Shown here piece by piece: positions 49,517-58,604 of a stretch of 64,000 nucleotides of DNA. The stretch covers positions 248,001-312,000 of the forward strand of contig CAVYEW010000014.1 of NCBI GenBank assembly GCA_963767645.1, read 5' to 3'. The notes under the pieces were generated by a model. It worked only from the letters and a program-made list of their open reading frames with translations, did no database searches and was not told the DNA's origin. Source of the stretch: DATFDN01 sp963767645. Lineage in GTDB: Bacteria > Pseudomonadota > Alphaproteobacteria > Acetobacterales > Acetobacteraceae. The position numbers and the translations under genes are program-made. Position 1 is the first letter of the stretch; the number at the start of each line of letters is the position of its first letter.

Positions 49517-50215
49517 TCAGACCTCCAGCCACTCCCGCCTGATCGCCGCATCCGCCTCCAGCGCCGTGGGCGTGCCTTCGAAGACGATCCGGCCATGCCC
49601 CATCACGTACAACCGGCGCGAGATGCGCAGCGCGATGGTAAGCTTCTGTTCCACCAGCAGGATCGAGACGCCCCGACGCGCAATCTCGGCAAGCAGCATC
49701 CCGACCTGCTCGACGAGGCGCGGCGCCAGACCCTCGGTCGGCTCGTCAATCAGGATCAGATCGGGGTCGCCCATCAGGGTGCGGCACATGGTCAGCATTT
49801 GCTGCTCCCCGCCCGAGAGCACGCCGGCCGCGTTGTCCTGCCGTGCCGCCAAGTTGGGAAACAGGCGAAACACGTCGTCGAAGCTCCAGCGGCCGAACTG
49901 GTTGGCCCGCTTCAGGCCGAGCGCAAGATTCTGGCGCACCGTCAGGGTGGGAAACACCTGCCGATCCTCCGGCACGTAGCCGATCCCCTGGCGCGCGATC
50001 AGGTTGGCGCGCAGCCCGGCGATGTCCCGGCCGCGCCAGCGCACCATCCCTTCCGGCGCGACCAGGCCCATGATCGCCTTGCAGGTGGTCGAGCGGCCGA
50101 CGCCGTTGCGGCCTAGCAGGCTGACGATCTCGCCCTCGCCCACTGCCAATGAGACGCCGTGCAGGATGTGGCTCTTGCCGTAGTAGGCGTGCAGGTCGCG
50201 CACTTCCAGGGTCAT
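49517..50215 (-). CDS. livF: Branched-chain amino acid-type ABC transporter ATPase LivF
   Basis: The 232-aa ATPase has Walker A GRNGVGRSTT, signature LSGGEQQMLTMCRTL, Walker B LILIDEPTEGLAP and the H-loop replaced by VEQKL, as in LivF. Walker A carries Arg41 where Lys is almost universal; I have the impression this GRS variant recurs in a LivF subgroup, so it may still work. Last gene of the livKHMGF cluster. The start at 50215 excludes the upstream palindromic repeat. Confidence 0.92.
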   Translation of the reverse strand: MTLEVRDLHAYYGKSHILHGVSLAVGEGEIVSLLGRNGVGRSTTCKAIMGLVAPEGMVRWRGRDIAGLRANLIARQGIGYVPEDRQVFPTLTVRQNLALGLKRANQFGRWSFDDVFRLFPNLAARQDNAAGVLSGGEQQMLTMCRTLMGDPDLILIDEPTEGLAPRLVEQVGMLLAEIARRGVSILLVEQKLTIALRISRRLYVMGHGRIVFEGTPTALEADAAIRREWLEV

Positions 50216-50220
50216 GCGGG

Positions 50221-50312
50221 TCCCCTCCCCCCGACCCCCTCCCGCATGGGGAGGGGGAGTGGCGTCCGGGTAAGCCCCCTCCTCTTGCGGGAGGGGGTTG
50301 GAGGAGGGGTCT
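50221..50312. repeat. Dispersed C/G-rich palindromic repeat, copy 4
   Basis: Two hairpins (CCCCCTCCCGCATGGGGAGG type, then CCTCCTCTTGCGGGAGGGGG type) lie between livG and livF, ending 5 bases before the livF start codon. Its right or left arm may supply a GGGAGGGG ribosome-binding-like sequence for livF. Confidence 0.82.
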
Positions 50313-50351
50313 GCTTGCCGAAGCCGCACCTTGCGAGGGGAACCGTACCCG

Positions 50352-51101
50352 TCATGCCGGCGCCCCGAGATATGCCTCTTGCACCGCGCGGCTGGCGCGG
50401 ATCTCGGCGGGCGGCCCCGAGGCGATCACCTGACCATAGACCAGCACGGTGATGGTGTCGGCGAGATCGAACACCACTCGCATGTCGTGCTCGACCATCA
50501 GCAGGGTCCGGTTCTGGGTGAGACGTCGGATCAGCGCCATTGCCTGCTCGGTCTCGGTGTTGCTCATCCCGGCTGTCGGCTCGTCGAGCAGCACCGCCTC
50601 GGCGCCGCCCGCGACGGTCATGCCGATCTCCAGCGCACGCTGCTCCGCGTACGACAGCAGGCCCGCCGCCACGTCGCGCCGCGCCGCCAGGCCGATCGCT
50701 TCGAGGAGATGCTCAGTCTCGTCGTTCAGCGCCGGCTGGCGGGCGAGCGCGTGCCAGAACGCGTAACGATAGCCGCGGCTCCAGAGCAGGCTGCAGCGAA
50801 TATTCTCGAACACGCTGAGCCGGTGAAAGATCGAGGTGATCTGGAAGCTGCGCGACAGGCCGAGACGGTTGATGCGATGCGGCGGCATCGTGTCGATGCG
50901 GGTCTCGCCCAGGTGGATCTGCCCGGAGCTGATCGGGAACCGGCCGCTGATGAGATTGAACAAGGTCGTCTTGCCGGCCCCGTTCGGCCCGATTAGGGCG
51001 TGCCGCTCCCCAGGGCGGATCATCAGGCTCACGCCGCGGATCACCTCGGTCGCGCCGAAGCGCTTGCGAACATCGTCGAGGCGGATCGGCGGTGCGGTCA
51101 T
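50352..51101 (-). CDS. livG: Branched-chain amino acid-type ABC transporter ATPase LivG
   Basis: The 249-aa ATPase has Walker A LIGPNGAGKTTLFNLISG, signature LLSYAEQRALEIGMTVAGGA, Walker B AVLLDEPTAGMSNTET and H-loop LMVEHDMRVVF. The LSYxEQR signature variant and the long helical insertion with SRSFQITSIFHRLSVFENIR are typical of LivG. The start shares a base with the livM stop. Confidence 0.94.
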   Translation of the reverse strand: MTAPPIRLDDVRKRFGATEVIRGVSLMIRPGERHALIGPNGAGKTTLFNLISGRFPISSGQIHLGETRIDTMPPHRINRLGLSRSFQITSIFHRLSVFENIRCSLLWSRGYRYAFWHALARQPALNDETEHLLEAIGLAARRDVAAGLLSYAEQRALEIGMTVAGGAEAVLLDEPTAGMSNTETEQAMALIRRLTQNRTLLMVEHDMRVVFDLADTITVLVYGQVIASGPPAEIRASRAVQEAYLGAPA

Positions 51102-52468
51102 CAGCGGGCGACGGCTATGCCGGCAGATGCGTCGTCCCAGACGCGCCGGAACGCGCGCGCTTCGCGCCGCAGCCAGGTGCCGCCCACCAGGAGCGCGCCA
51201 CCAGTTGCTGCCCAGGGCGCGGCGGCGTGGGCGTCGATCGTGCGGCCGAACAGGACCAGCGTCTTTCCCTCGGCCGCGCCTATGGTGAGGAACGACAGCA
51301 GTTCCACCAGCCCGACAAAGCCCAGCACCGTCAGCAGGCCTGGCACGAGCAGGCGCAGATAGGGCAGCGTCAGCAGGCGCAGTCGGCCGGCGCGCGCGAT
51401 CGGGCCGTGCGCCATGACGATCCCGGTCAGCCCGCCGGGAGCGAATGTCACCATGGCGATGAACAATACGCCGACATAGACGACCCAGGAGCTCGACAGC
51501 AGGCTGACCCCGCTCTGCAGCGCAGTGATCAGCACCGCGCCCAGGATCGGGCCAACGAAGGTGGTACCGCCGCCGATATAGGCCATGAGCAAGGCATTTC
51601 CCGAGAGCGGCGCGGCCAGGGCGTCATAGGTGACGATCTCGTAGGTGATCGCATACAGCCCGCCGCCGATCCCGGCGAAGAAGCCCGAAAGCACGAATTG
51701 CAGGAAGCGCACCATGCGCGGGTCGTAGCCCACGAACTGCGCACGCTCGTGGTTGTCGCGGCAGGCATTGGCCATGCGCCCGAGCGGGGTCCCGGTCAGG
51801 AAGCGCATCCCGGCGGCAGCAAGCACCGCCCAGGCGAGGATCAGGTAATAGACTTCGATCCCGTGCGCGTAGCCGAGGCTGAACAGGCTGACGCCGGTCT
51901 GCCGGTCGGTGGTGATGCCGCCCTCGCCGCCGAAGAAATGCTGGAACATCATCGCCGCCGTGGTCATCAGCTCGCCGATGGCGAGCGTGATCATGGCGAA
52001 GGCGGTGGCGCGCTGGCGCGTGGCGACGAAACCGAACGGGACGGCGAGCCCGAGCCCGGCGAAGCCGGCGAGCAGCGGCATCAGCTCGAGCGGCACTGCA
52101 AAGCCGCCCGCCCCCGAGGCCGTTATTAGGTGCGCCGCGCAATAGCCGCCGAAGCCGAAGAACACGGCATGGCAGAGCGAGAGCAGGCCCGCCTGTCCCA
52201 TCAACATGTTGTACGACAGGGCGAAGACCACCATCATGCCCATCTGGCTGAGCATGGAGACCACGAAGCCGGCATGGCGGGCGTGGGCGTAGTCGTAGAA
52301 CAGCCAGGGCAGCAGTGCGGCGGCGGCGGGGATAGCAAGCCACGGCCAGAGTAGCCGGCCCATCCCTCCCCCAGCCCCCGCCCGCAAGGGCAGGGGGCTG
52401 CGTACTTCTGCTCCCCTTCCCCTGGCGGGAGGGGGCTGGGGGGAGGGGACCGAAGGCGCTCCGCTCAT
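51101..52468 (-). CDS. livM: Branched-chain amino acid-type ABC permease LivM
   Basis: The 455-aa permease has about ten hydrophobic segments and conserved blocks LSYNMLMGQAGLLSLCHAVF, FAMITLAIGELMTTAAMMFQ, LGRMANACRDNHERAQFVGY and YIGGGTTFVGPILGAVLITA. Starting at 52468 it overlaps livH by 4 bases (ATGA), as expected for an operon, but residues ~7-35 (VPSPQPPPARGRG, SPLPLRAGAGGG) are then encoded by a palindromic repeat. A second start at 52363 (MGRLLWPWL), preceded by the repeat's GGGGGAGGG, may be used instead. The C terminus has an extra ~100 residues with two more helices beyond normal LivM. Confidence 0.9.
   Translation of the reverse strand: MSGAPSVPSPQPPPARGRGAEVRSPLPLRAGAGGGMGRLLWPWLAIPAAAALLPWLFYDYAHARHAGFVVSMLSQMGMMVVFALSYNMLMGQAGLLSLCHAVFFGFGGYCAAHLITASGAGGFAVPLELMPLLAGFAGLGLAVPFGFVATRQRATAFAMITLAIGELMTTAAMMFQHFFGGEGGITTDRQTGVSLFSLGYAHGIEVYYLILAWAVLAAAGMRFLTGTPLGRMANACRDNHERAQFVGYDPRMVRFLQFVLSGFFAGIGGGLYAITYEIVTYDALAAPLSGNALLMAYIGGGTTFVGPILGAVLITALQSGVSLLSSSWVVYVGVLFIAMVTFAPGGLTGIVMAHGPIARAGRLRLLTLPYLRLLVPGLLTVLGFVGLVELLSFLTIGAAEGKTLVLFGRTIDAHAAAPWAATGGALLVGGTWLRREARAFRRVWDDASAGIAVAR
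52363..52449. repeat. Dispersed C/G-rich palindromic repeat, copy 5 (intragenic)
   Basis: Two hairpins (CAGCCCCCGCCCGCAAGGGC type; CCCCTTCCCCTGGCGGGAGG type). It lies between the ATG that overlaps livH and the alternative livM ATG, and its length keeps the livM frame open. Confidence 0.82.
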
Positions 52469-53412
52469 GTCTCGCGGGTTCCGAGCAAGCCGCGCGGGCG
52501 GAACAGCAGAATCAGGATCATCAGCGCGTAGGGCACCAGCGGGCCGACGCGCGCCATCGGCGTGGCAAGTATCTCGCCCAACAGGTTGTCCCCGCCGCCG
52601 GGCAGGTTCAGCGCATGCAATAGATCGGCGGCCGAGAGCGGGACCACCACCGAGAAGGTCTGCACCAGCCCCACGATCAGGGACGCGATGAAGCAGCCGA
52701 GCAGCGAGCCGAGGCCGCCGAACACCACCACCACGAACACGATCGGCCCCATGGAGTTGGCCATGCCGGATTCAGTGGTGAAGTAGTTGCCGCCGATCAC
52801 CCCGGCCACGCCTGCGAGCAGGCAGCCCCCGGCGAAGACGATGGTGAAGACGCGCGGCACGTCATGGCCCAGCGCGCCGACCATCGAGGGATGATTGAGC
52901 GCCGCCTGGATGATCAGCCCGATGCGGGTCTTCTTGAGCAGCAGCCAAGTGGCGAACAGCATCCCCCCGGACACCAGCAGCATGAAGCCGCGATAGGCTG
53001 GGAAGTTCTCACCGTAGATCGAGAACAGCGGGAAATCGAGCAGTGCGGGTATGTGATAGGGCACGGGCACGGTGCCCCAGACCATCTGCACGACACGGCC
53101 GATGATGAACACCAGGCCGAAGGTGAACAGCAGCTCAGCGATGTGGCCGTTGTGATGGACCCGCCGCAGGCCCCAGACCTCGATCGCCGCCCCGATCAGC
53201 CCGCACAGGATCGGGGCGACGACGAGCCCCGCCCAGAAGCCGGCGACGGCGCTGACCTGGTAGGCGAAATACGCGCCCAGCATGTAGATCGAGGCGTGCG
53301 CGAAGTTCAGCACGCCCATCATGCTCAGGATCAGGGTCAGCCCGCTCGCCAGCATGAACAGCAGCATCCCGTAGACCAGGCCGTTCAATGCGGAGACGAG
53401 GAGGATCTGCAT
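52465..53412 (-). CDS. livH: Branched-chain amino acid-type ABC permease LivH
   Basis: The 315-aa product has eight or so hydrophobic segments. LNGLVYGMLLFMLASGLTLI, LSMMGVLNFAHASIYMLGAY, VHHNGHIAELLFTFGLVFII and VFVVVVFGGLGSLLGCFIAS are family hallmarks. It partners LivM to form the membrane channel. Full-length. A repeat element separates it from livK. Confidence 0.95.
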   Translation of the reverse strand: MQILLVSALNGLVYGMLLFMLASGLTLILSMMGVLNFAHASIYMLGAYFAYQVSAVAGFWAGLVVAPILCGLIGAAIEVWGLRRVHHNGHIAELLFTFGLVFIIGRVVQMVWGTVPVPYHIPALLDFPLFSIYGENFPAYRGFMLLVSGGMLFATWLLLKKTRIGLIIQAALNHPSMVGALGHDVPRVFTIVFAGGCLLAGVAGVIGGNYFTTESGMANSMGPIVFVVVVFGGLGSLLGCFIASLIVGLVQTFSVVVPLSAADLLHALNLPGGGDNLLGEILATPMARVGPLVPYALMILILLFRPRGLLGTRET

Positions 53413-53427
53413 GGTGGGCTGTCCTAC

Positions 53428-53510
53428 ACCCCTCCCCCAACCCCCTCCCGCAAGGGGAGAGGGTTCTCTCTTCTCCCCCTCCCCTTGCGGGAGGGGGCCG
53501 GGGAGAGGCG
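53428..53510. repeat. Dispersed C/G-rich palindromic repeat, copy 6
   Basis: Two hairpins (CCCCTCCCGCAAGGGGAGAG type; CCCTCCCCTTGCGGGAGGGG type) lie in the 120-base gap between livK and livH. In this position a stable structure could protect the upstream livK message and raise binding-protein over permease levels (inference). Confidence 0.82.
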
Positions 53511-53532
53511 GCGGCCAGACATCAACGCACCC

Positions 53533-54783
53533 CTAGGAAGTCGGCCGCTTCATCTTGCATGTGGTCGGCAGTGCCATCTCCGAGGCCGGGAATTTCGCGG
53601 TCGTCTTCCAGCCCAGGCCGGTGTGCTCGGTGTCGTATTTCACCCCGTGCGTGAACACGCCGGCGTAGAACGGATCGATCAGCTGGTGGTCCGCCGCGCG
53701 CATCGTGTTCGGCTCGCCGAGCAGGTCCTTGTGCTCCATGCCCTCCAGCGCCAGCGCCACCTTCATCGGATCGGCCGACTGCGCCTTGCTGATGGCCGCG
53801 GAGACCATCTCGAACATGGTCAGGTAGGGCGTGTAGTCGAAGTCGAAATCGTTCTTCGCCCGGAAGCCCTGGTCGAAGGCCTCGGCGGCCTGGTTCTTCT
53901 CCTCGACGGCGATATTCTCGTTGTACTCATAGACCGCCGTCATCCGGCCGTCGCCGTTCTTGCCGATGGCGGTGGCGTTGCCGACAAGGTTGCCGAGATA
54001 GGTGTCGTAGCGCGCGTCAAGCCCCGCCTCGATACCCGCCTTGATCAGCAGGTTGAGGTCGGGTCCGTAATTGCCGGTGATGATCGACTGCGCGCCGGAC
54101 GCCTTGATCTTGGTGACGTAGGGGCTGAAATCCTTTACCTTGCCGAACGGCACCAGTTCGTCGCCGACGATCTGGATGTCGGGGCGGAGCTGGGCGAGGT
54201 ATTTCCTCGTGCTGGCCTGGATCGACTGGCCGAATAGGTAGTCCTGGTTGAGCAGGTACACCTTCTTCAGGTCCGGCGGCAGCGACTTGATCCGCGCCAG
54301 CGCGCGCTGCTCCACATTGCCGGTGAAACGGAACTGCCAGAAGTCGCACTTCTCGTTCGTGAGCTCGGTCGCCAGCGCGCCGCAGTTCAGATAGATCACG
54401 CGGCGATCGGGGTTGCGCGCGTTGTGCTTGGCCACGCCGTCGATCAGCGCGGCTCCGACATTGGAGCCGGTGCATTGCATCACGAACGGCATGTTCTGGT
54501 CGGTGATGGTCTTGAGCGCAATCAGCGCCTCGGAAGGCTGCAGCTTGTCGTCGAACGCCACCAGCTCGAACTTCCGGCCCATGGGCGGGGAATGCTCGTT
54601 CACGTAGGCGACGATATACTGGAAGACCTTGAGGAATTGGTCGCCTCCGGCCGCGAAGGGCCCGGAGAACGGATCGACGTAGCCGACCTTGATGGTGTCG
54701 TTGGCGGCGCGAGACGCCGGCGCGGCGGCAAGCAGACCCACCAACGCCCCGCCGATCGCGGCAGGCATTCCCCAGCGCGTCAT
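53533..54783 (-). CDS. livK: ABC transporter periplasmic substrate-binding protein, LivK type
   Basis: The 416-aa product has a signal peptide (AAIGGALVGLLAAAPASRAA) and the type 1 periplasmic fold: IKVGYVDPFSGPFAAGGDQF, FVMQCTGSNVGAALIDGVAK, KKVYLLNQDYLFGQSIQAST and AQSIITGNYGPDLNLLIKAG. Two Cys (NCGALATELTNEKCDFW) may form a disulfide. The ligand is uncertain; this subgroup often binds aromatic or aliphatic acids and amides rather than Leu/Ile/Val. First gene of the leftward liv cluster. Confidence 0.92.
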   Translation of the reverse strand: MTRWGMPAAIGGALVGLLAAAPASRAANDTIKVGYVDPFSGPFAAGGDQFLKVFQYIVAYVNEHSPPMGRKFELVAFDDKLQPSEALIALKTITDQNMPFVMQCTGSNVGAALIDGVAKHNARNPDRRVIYLNCGALATELTNEKCDFWQFRFTGNVEQRALARIKSLPPDLKKVYLLNQDYLFGQSIQASTRKYLAQLRPDIQIVGDELVPFGKVKDFSPYVTKIKASGAQSIITGNYGPDLNLLIKAGIEAGLDARYDTYLGNLVGNATAIGKNGDGRMTAVYEYNENIAVEEKNQAAEAFDQGFRAKNDFDFDYTPYLTMFEMVSAAISKAQSADPMKVALALEGMEHKDLLGEPNTMRAADHQLIDPFYAGVFTHGVKYDTEHTGLGWKTTAKFPASEMALPTTCKMKRPTS

Positions 54784-54889
54784 GTCCCCTCCGTACCCCG
54801 CGCTTGCCGGCGGGTCGCTTCATCCGAAAGCGTTGGCACGCGGCCTTGAGGAAGTCAAACTGCCAAACTGGTCGGGCAGGAGACGGACG

Positions 54890-56125
54890 ATGCAGCGCAT
54901 TCTTGTTCTCGGAGCCGGCTTCGCCGGTCTCTGGAGTGCCGTCGGGGCGGCCCGCAAGCTTGACGAACTCGGCATCGATTCCGCCCGCGTCGAAGTCCTG
55001 GTCATCGATCGCAGTGCCTGGCATTCCATCCGGGTCCGCAACTACGAAGCCGATCTCGGTCCGACACGGGTTCGGCTGAGCGACGTGCTGGACCCGATCG
55101 GCGTCAGGCACATGGAGGCGGAGGTTACGGACCTCGACTTCGCGAGAAAGACGGTCGCCTGTTCGGCCAAGGATGGGCCATGCTCTGTTGCCTATGACCG
55201 GCTCGTCTTCGCGCTCGGCAGCCGCCTCGTCCGGCCGGGGATCCCCGGCCTCGCGACACACACCTTCGATGTCGACACGTACGCGGCCGCCGCGCGGCTG
55301 AACGCGCACATCGCCGCGCTGCCATCCCGTCCGTCCAGTGCCGGCCAGTACACCGTCCTGGTCGTCGGCGCCGGCCTGACCGGCATCGAGACCGCGACGG
55401 AGATGCCCGGCAAGCTCCGCGCTGCGATCGCGGCCGCTCAGAGTGCCGCGCCTGCGTCGCCGCCCCGCGTGATCCTCGCCGACCGGCAGCCATGGATCGG
55501 CTCCGACATGGGCGAGAGCGCACGGCCGGTCATCGCCGAAGCCCTCCGGGCGCTCGACGTAGAAACGCGCGTCGGCGTTTCCGTGGAGTCGGTTGACGAG
55601 CAAGGGGTCACGCTCACCACGGGCGAACGCATCGAAGCCGCCACCGTGGTCTGGTGCGCCGGGATGCAGGCCGATCCGCTGACCGCGCGCTTTCCCGTCG
55701 GACGGGATCGGCTTGGCCGCCTGCCGGTCGATGCCTGCCTCAAGGTCAAGGGCATGGCCGCCGAATTCGCCGCCGGCGACGCCGCATGGCTGCCGATCGA
55801 CGGCACTCATCCATCCGTCATGTCGTGCCAGCACGGTCGCCCGATGGGCCGCTTTGCCGGCCACAACGTCGTGTGCGACCTGCTGGGCCAGCCGATGCTG
55901 AAGCTGTCCATCGACTGGTACACGACGATCCTCGACCTCGGCCCCTGGGGCGCGGTCTATACCGAGGGGTGGGATCGCCGCGTCGCCTCGACGGGCTCCG
56001 CCGCCAAGCAGACCAAGCGGATCATCAACCGCGAACGCATCTATCCGCCGCGCTCGGGCGATCGCCGCGACATCCTGGACGCGGCGGCACCGGTCATCCA
56101 GGCGCCGCCGCGCCGGTTCCAATAG
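54890..56125 (+). CDS. Type II NADH dehydrogenase-like FAD oxidoreductase
   Basis: The 411-aa product has an N-terminal FAD-binding RILVLGAGFAGLWSAVGAAR, a second dinucleotide motif TVLVVGAGLTGIETATEMPG, the YDRLVFALGSRLV block and VDACLKVKGMAAEFAAGDAA (the third FAD motif). This is the NDH-2 plan without a long C-terminal membrane anchor, though a hydrophobic LDLGPWGAVYTEGW lies near the end. It oxidises NAD(P)H and passes electrons to quinone or another acceptor. Start ATG 54890 with CAGGAGACGG. Divergent from livK. Confidence 0.87.
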   Translation: MQRILVLGAGFAGLWSAVGAARKLDELGIDSARVEVLVIDRSAWHSIRVRNYEADLGPTRVRLSDVLDPIGVRHMEAEVTDLDFARKTVACSAKDGPCSVAYDRLVFALGSRLVRPGIPGLATHTFDVDTYAAAARLNAHIAALPSRPSSAGQYTVLVVGAGLTGIETATEMPGKLRAAIAAAQSAAPASPPRVILADRQPWIGSDMGESARPVIAEALRALDVETRVGVSVESVDEQGVTLTTGERIEAATVVWCAGMQADPLTARFPVGRDRLGRLPVDACLKVKGMAAEFAAGDAAWLPIDGTHPSVMSCQHGRPMGRFAGHNVVCDLLGQPMLKLSIDWYTTILDLGPWGAVYTEGWDRRVASTGSAAKQTKRIINRERIYPPRSGDRRDILDAAAPVIQAPPRRFQ

Positions 56126-56138
56126 GAGGGGAAGTCCG

Positions 56139-57743
56139 ATGCAGGAGCAGCCGACCGAGTTCGACTTCATCATCGTCGGCGCGGGCTCGGCAGGCTGCGT
56201 GCTCGCCAACCGGCTGTCGGAGGACAAGCGCAACCGGGTGCTGGTGCTGGAGGCCGGGAGCAAGGACAGCAATTTGTGGATCCACATCCCGGCCGGCTTC
56301 TTCCGCAACATCTATCACCCGAAGATCACCTGGCAGTTCGAGACCGAGCCCGTCCCCGGTCTCGGCGGCCGAAGGGTGCCATGGCCGCGAGGCAAGGTGC
56401 TGGGCGGCTCGTCATCCATCAACGGGCTGATCTACATACGCGGCCAGAAGCAGGACTTCGACATGTGGCGGCAGATGGGCTGCACCGGATGGTCCTATGA
56501 CGACGTGCTGCCCTATTTCCGCAAGGCCGAGCACCAGGAGCGCGGCGGCGACGAATATCACGGCGGCGACGGCCCGCTATGGGTGTCCGATCTGCGCTCC
56601 CGCCACGAGCTGAACGACGCATTCATCACCGGCGCGCAGGAACTCGGCTACCCGTACAATCCGGACTTCAACGGCGCCGAGCAGGAAGGCGTCGGGCCGC
56701 TGCAGCTTACCGTGAAGGGGCTGCGCCGGTGCAGCGCCTCGTTCGCCTATCTGCGTCCGGCGCGGCGGCGGCCGAACCTGACGGTGGGGATCAAGGCGCT
56801 GGCGCATCGCGTGCTGTTCGACGGCAAGCGCGCGGTCGGGGTCGAGTTCGCGCAGGACGGACAAATCCGGCGGGCGCGGGCGCGGCGCGAAGTGATCCTG
56901 ACGGGCGGCTCGATCAACTCGCCGCAGCTGCTCCAGCTGTCCGGCGTCGGTCCCGGCGAGTTGCTCCATTCGCTCGGGATCGAGGTGATCCATGATCTGC
57001 CCGGCGTCGGCGAGAACCTGCAGGACCATCTGGGCGGGCGCGTCATGTGGCGCTGCGCGCGCGCCAACACTTACAATGAGGTGGGGCGGAACTGGCTGCT
57101 GCAAGCCCACGCAGGCGTGCAGTATCTGCTGGCGCGCGGCGGCCCGCTGATGACCGGGGCGAGCCCGATCGGGATGTTCGTCAAGACGCGGCCGGAGCTG
57201 GAGAGCCCGGATGTGCAATATCAATTCCTGGCCGGCAGCCTGGAGAAGGCGGGCGAGCCCATGCACACCTGGCCCGGCTGCATGGGCGTGACCATCCCCT
57301 GCCGGCCGGAGAGCCGCGGCTGGCTCCGGATCACCTCGCCCGACCCGGCCAAGCCGCCGGCCTTGCAGCCGAATTACCTGGCCACCCAAGGCGACCGGGA
57401 CACGATGGTCGCGGGAATGCGCATCCTTCGGAATGTGTTCCAGAGCAAGGCGATGCAACGGCTGCTGACCGAGGAATACATGCCTGGCAGGGACGTACAG
57501 ACCGACGAGCAGTGGCTGGAGCACGTCCGCCGTACCGGCGGCACCACCTACCACCAGACCAGCACCTGCACGATGGGCACGCATCCGATGGCGGTGGTCG
57601 ATCCGTCCCTTCGCGTGCATGGCATGAAGGGGCTGCGCGTGGCCGACGCCGCGGTGATGCCGACGGTCATTTCGGGCAACACCAATGCGGCGACAATCAT
57701 GATCGCGGAGAAGGCGGCGGAGATGATCCTGCGGCAGGCTTGA
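56139..57743 (+). CDS. GMC-family oxidoreductase (choline dehydrogenase-like)
   Basis: The 534-aa product has FAD motif FIIVGAGSAGCVLANRLSED, GMC signature 1 PRGKVLGGSSSINGLIYIRG, signature 2 EVILTGGSINSPQLLQLSGV, and the C-terminal catalytic His in GTTYHQTSTCTMG with SGNTNAATIMIAEKA. It oxidises an alcohol to an aldehyde. 13 bases after the preceding oxidoreductase with an AGGAGGGG site, so the two are co-transcribed and may be functionally linked through electron transfer (inference). Confidence 0.93.
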   Translation: MQEQPTEFDFIIVGAGSAGCVLANRLSEDKRNRVLVLEAGSKDSNLWIHIPAGFFRNIYHPKITWQFETEPVPGLGGRRVPWPRGKVLGGSSSINGLIYIRGQKQDFDMWRQMGCTGWSYDDVLPYFRKAEHQERGGDEYHGGDGPLWVSDLRSRHELNDAFITGAQELGYPYNPDFNGAEQEGVGPLQLTVKGLRRCSASFAYLRPARRRPNLTVGIKALAHRVLFDGKRAVGVEFAQDGQIRRARARREVILTGGSINSPQLLQLSGVGPGELLHSLGIEVIHDLPGVGENLQDHLGGRVMWRCARANTYNEVGRNWLLQAHAGVQYLLARGGPLMTGASPIGMFVKTRPELESPDVQYQFLAGSLEKAGEPMHTWPGCMGVTIPCRPESRGWLRITSPDPAKPPALQPNYLATQGDRDTMVAGMRILRNVFQSKAMQRLLTEEYMPGRDVQTDEQWLEHVRRTGGTTYHQTSTCTMGTHPMAVVDPSLRVHGMKGLRVADAAVMPTVISGNTNAATIMIAEKAAEMILRQA

Positions 57744-57772
57744 GCGATGTGGCGTGGGTTCCGATTAGCCGG

Positions 57773-57859
57773 CCCCTCCCCCCGGCCCCCTCCCGCAAAG
57801 GGAGGGGGAGTCGCAGTAGAAGCCCCCTCCCCTTGCGGGAGGGGGTTGGGGGAGGGGTC
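57773..57859. repeat. Dispersed C/G-rich palindromic repeat, copy 7
   Basis: Two hairpins (GCCCCCTCCCGCAAAGGGAG type; CCCCTCCCCTTGCGGGAGGG type) lie between the convergent GMC and periplasmic-protein genes, 30 bases after the former's stop. Possibly doubles as a transcription stop. Confidence 0.82.
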
Positions 57860-57890
57860 GAGGCGATGATGCCGTTCGGATGGAACCACC

Positions 57891-58400
57891 TCACTCCCGC
57901 ACGCCCAGCGCGTCCCTGCACCTCCGCACGCCGCGCATGATCCCTGGCATCCGGCTGCGGTCGATCGGGAACGAGACTCCGCTGGCCTGGCCGTTGGGAA
58001 AATTAATGGTGATCTGCCGTTCCCTGGGCAGGAGGTCCGCGATCGGCTGGTCAAGCCGTATCCTGATCCAATCCCGGTAGTCGACCGCGAGGAGCTGAGC
58101 GGCGCTCGTCCGATCAACGGCGATCTCCGCCTTCGCGACGCCTTCGCGCTCGCCGAAGCGCCAGGCCGGATGTTCGACGAACAGCGACGGTTGCGCATCC
58201 TTCCGCCACATGAACAGCAGGACGTCGTCATCGTGGTACATGACCAGCGAACAGGCCTTCTCGCCGGCATCGGTCCGGTGCTCGACGACCTCGGCCCCCT
58301 GCGTGCGCCACCAGACGGTGAGATCGTCCGCCGGCTCGGCCGCGCGCGCCGTGCCCCAAGCCGAGAGTGCGAACATGACACTCAGGAGGAGATTGCGCAT
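57891..58400 (-). CDS. Periplasmic protein of unknown function
   Basis: The 169-aa product has a signal peptide (NLLLSVMFALSAWGTARA). The mature part has DDLTVWWRTQGAEVVEHRTD, CSLVMYHDDDVLLFMWRKDA, DWIRIRLDQPIADLLPRERQ and a late Cys (GVRRCRDALGV) that could pair with the first Cys. I do not recognise a family. The start at 58400 is chosen for the signal peptide and GAGGAG upstream. It is the gene immediately downstream of the selenoprotein but about 200 bases away. Confidence 0.7.
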   Translation of the reverse strand: MRNLLLSVMFALSAWGTARAAEPADDLTVWWRTQGAEVVEHRTDAGEKACSLVMYHDDDVLLFMWRKDAQPSLFVEHPAWRFGEREGVAKAEIAVDRTSAAQLLAVDYRDWIRIRLDQPIADLLPRERQITINFPNGQASGVSFPIDRSRMPGIMRGVRRCRDALGVRE

Positions 58401-58604
58401 GCCGGATGCTTGCGCGGCAATCGCCCATGGCGGCGACACACCAAGCGCGGAGGCGGAGCCTTGCTGCGCTGCTGCGGCTTCTCGGCAACTCTCCTCGGCC
58501 AGAAGCAGCGACCGAGGCCAGCCTGCGCCGGCCTCGGTCCTCGGGAAGCCCACCGGCACGCGGCGGGCATCGCGCGCTCATTCCGGATCTCCGGAAAACG
58601 GGCC

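Noticed and set aside
49517..50329. livF starting at 50329
   Set aside because: The extra N-terminal residues come entirely from the palindromic repeat; MTLEVRDLHAYYG at 50215 is the normal LivF start.
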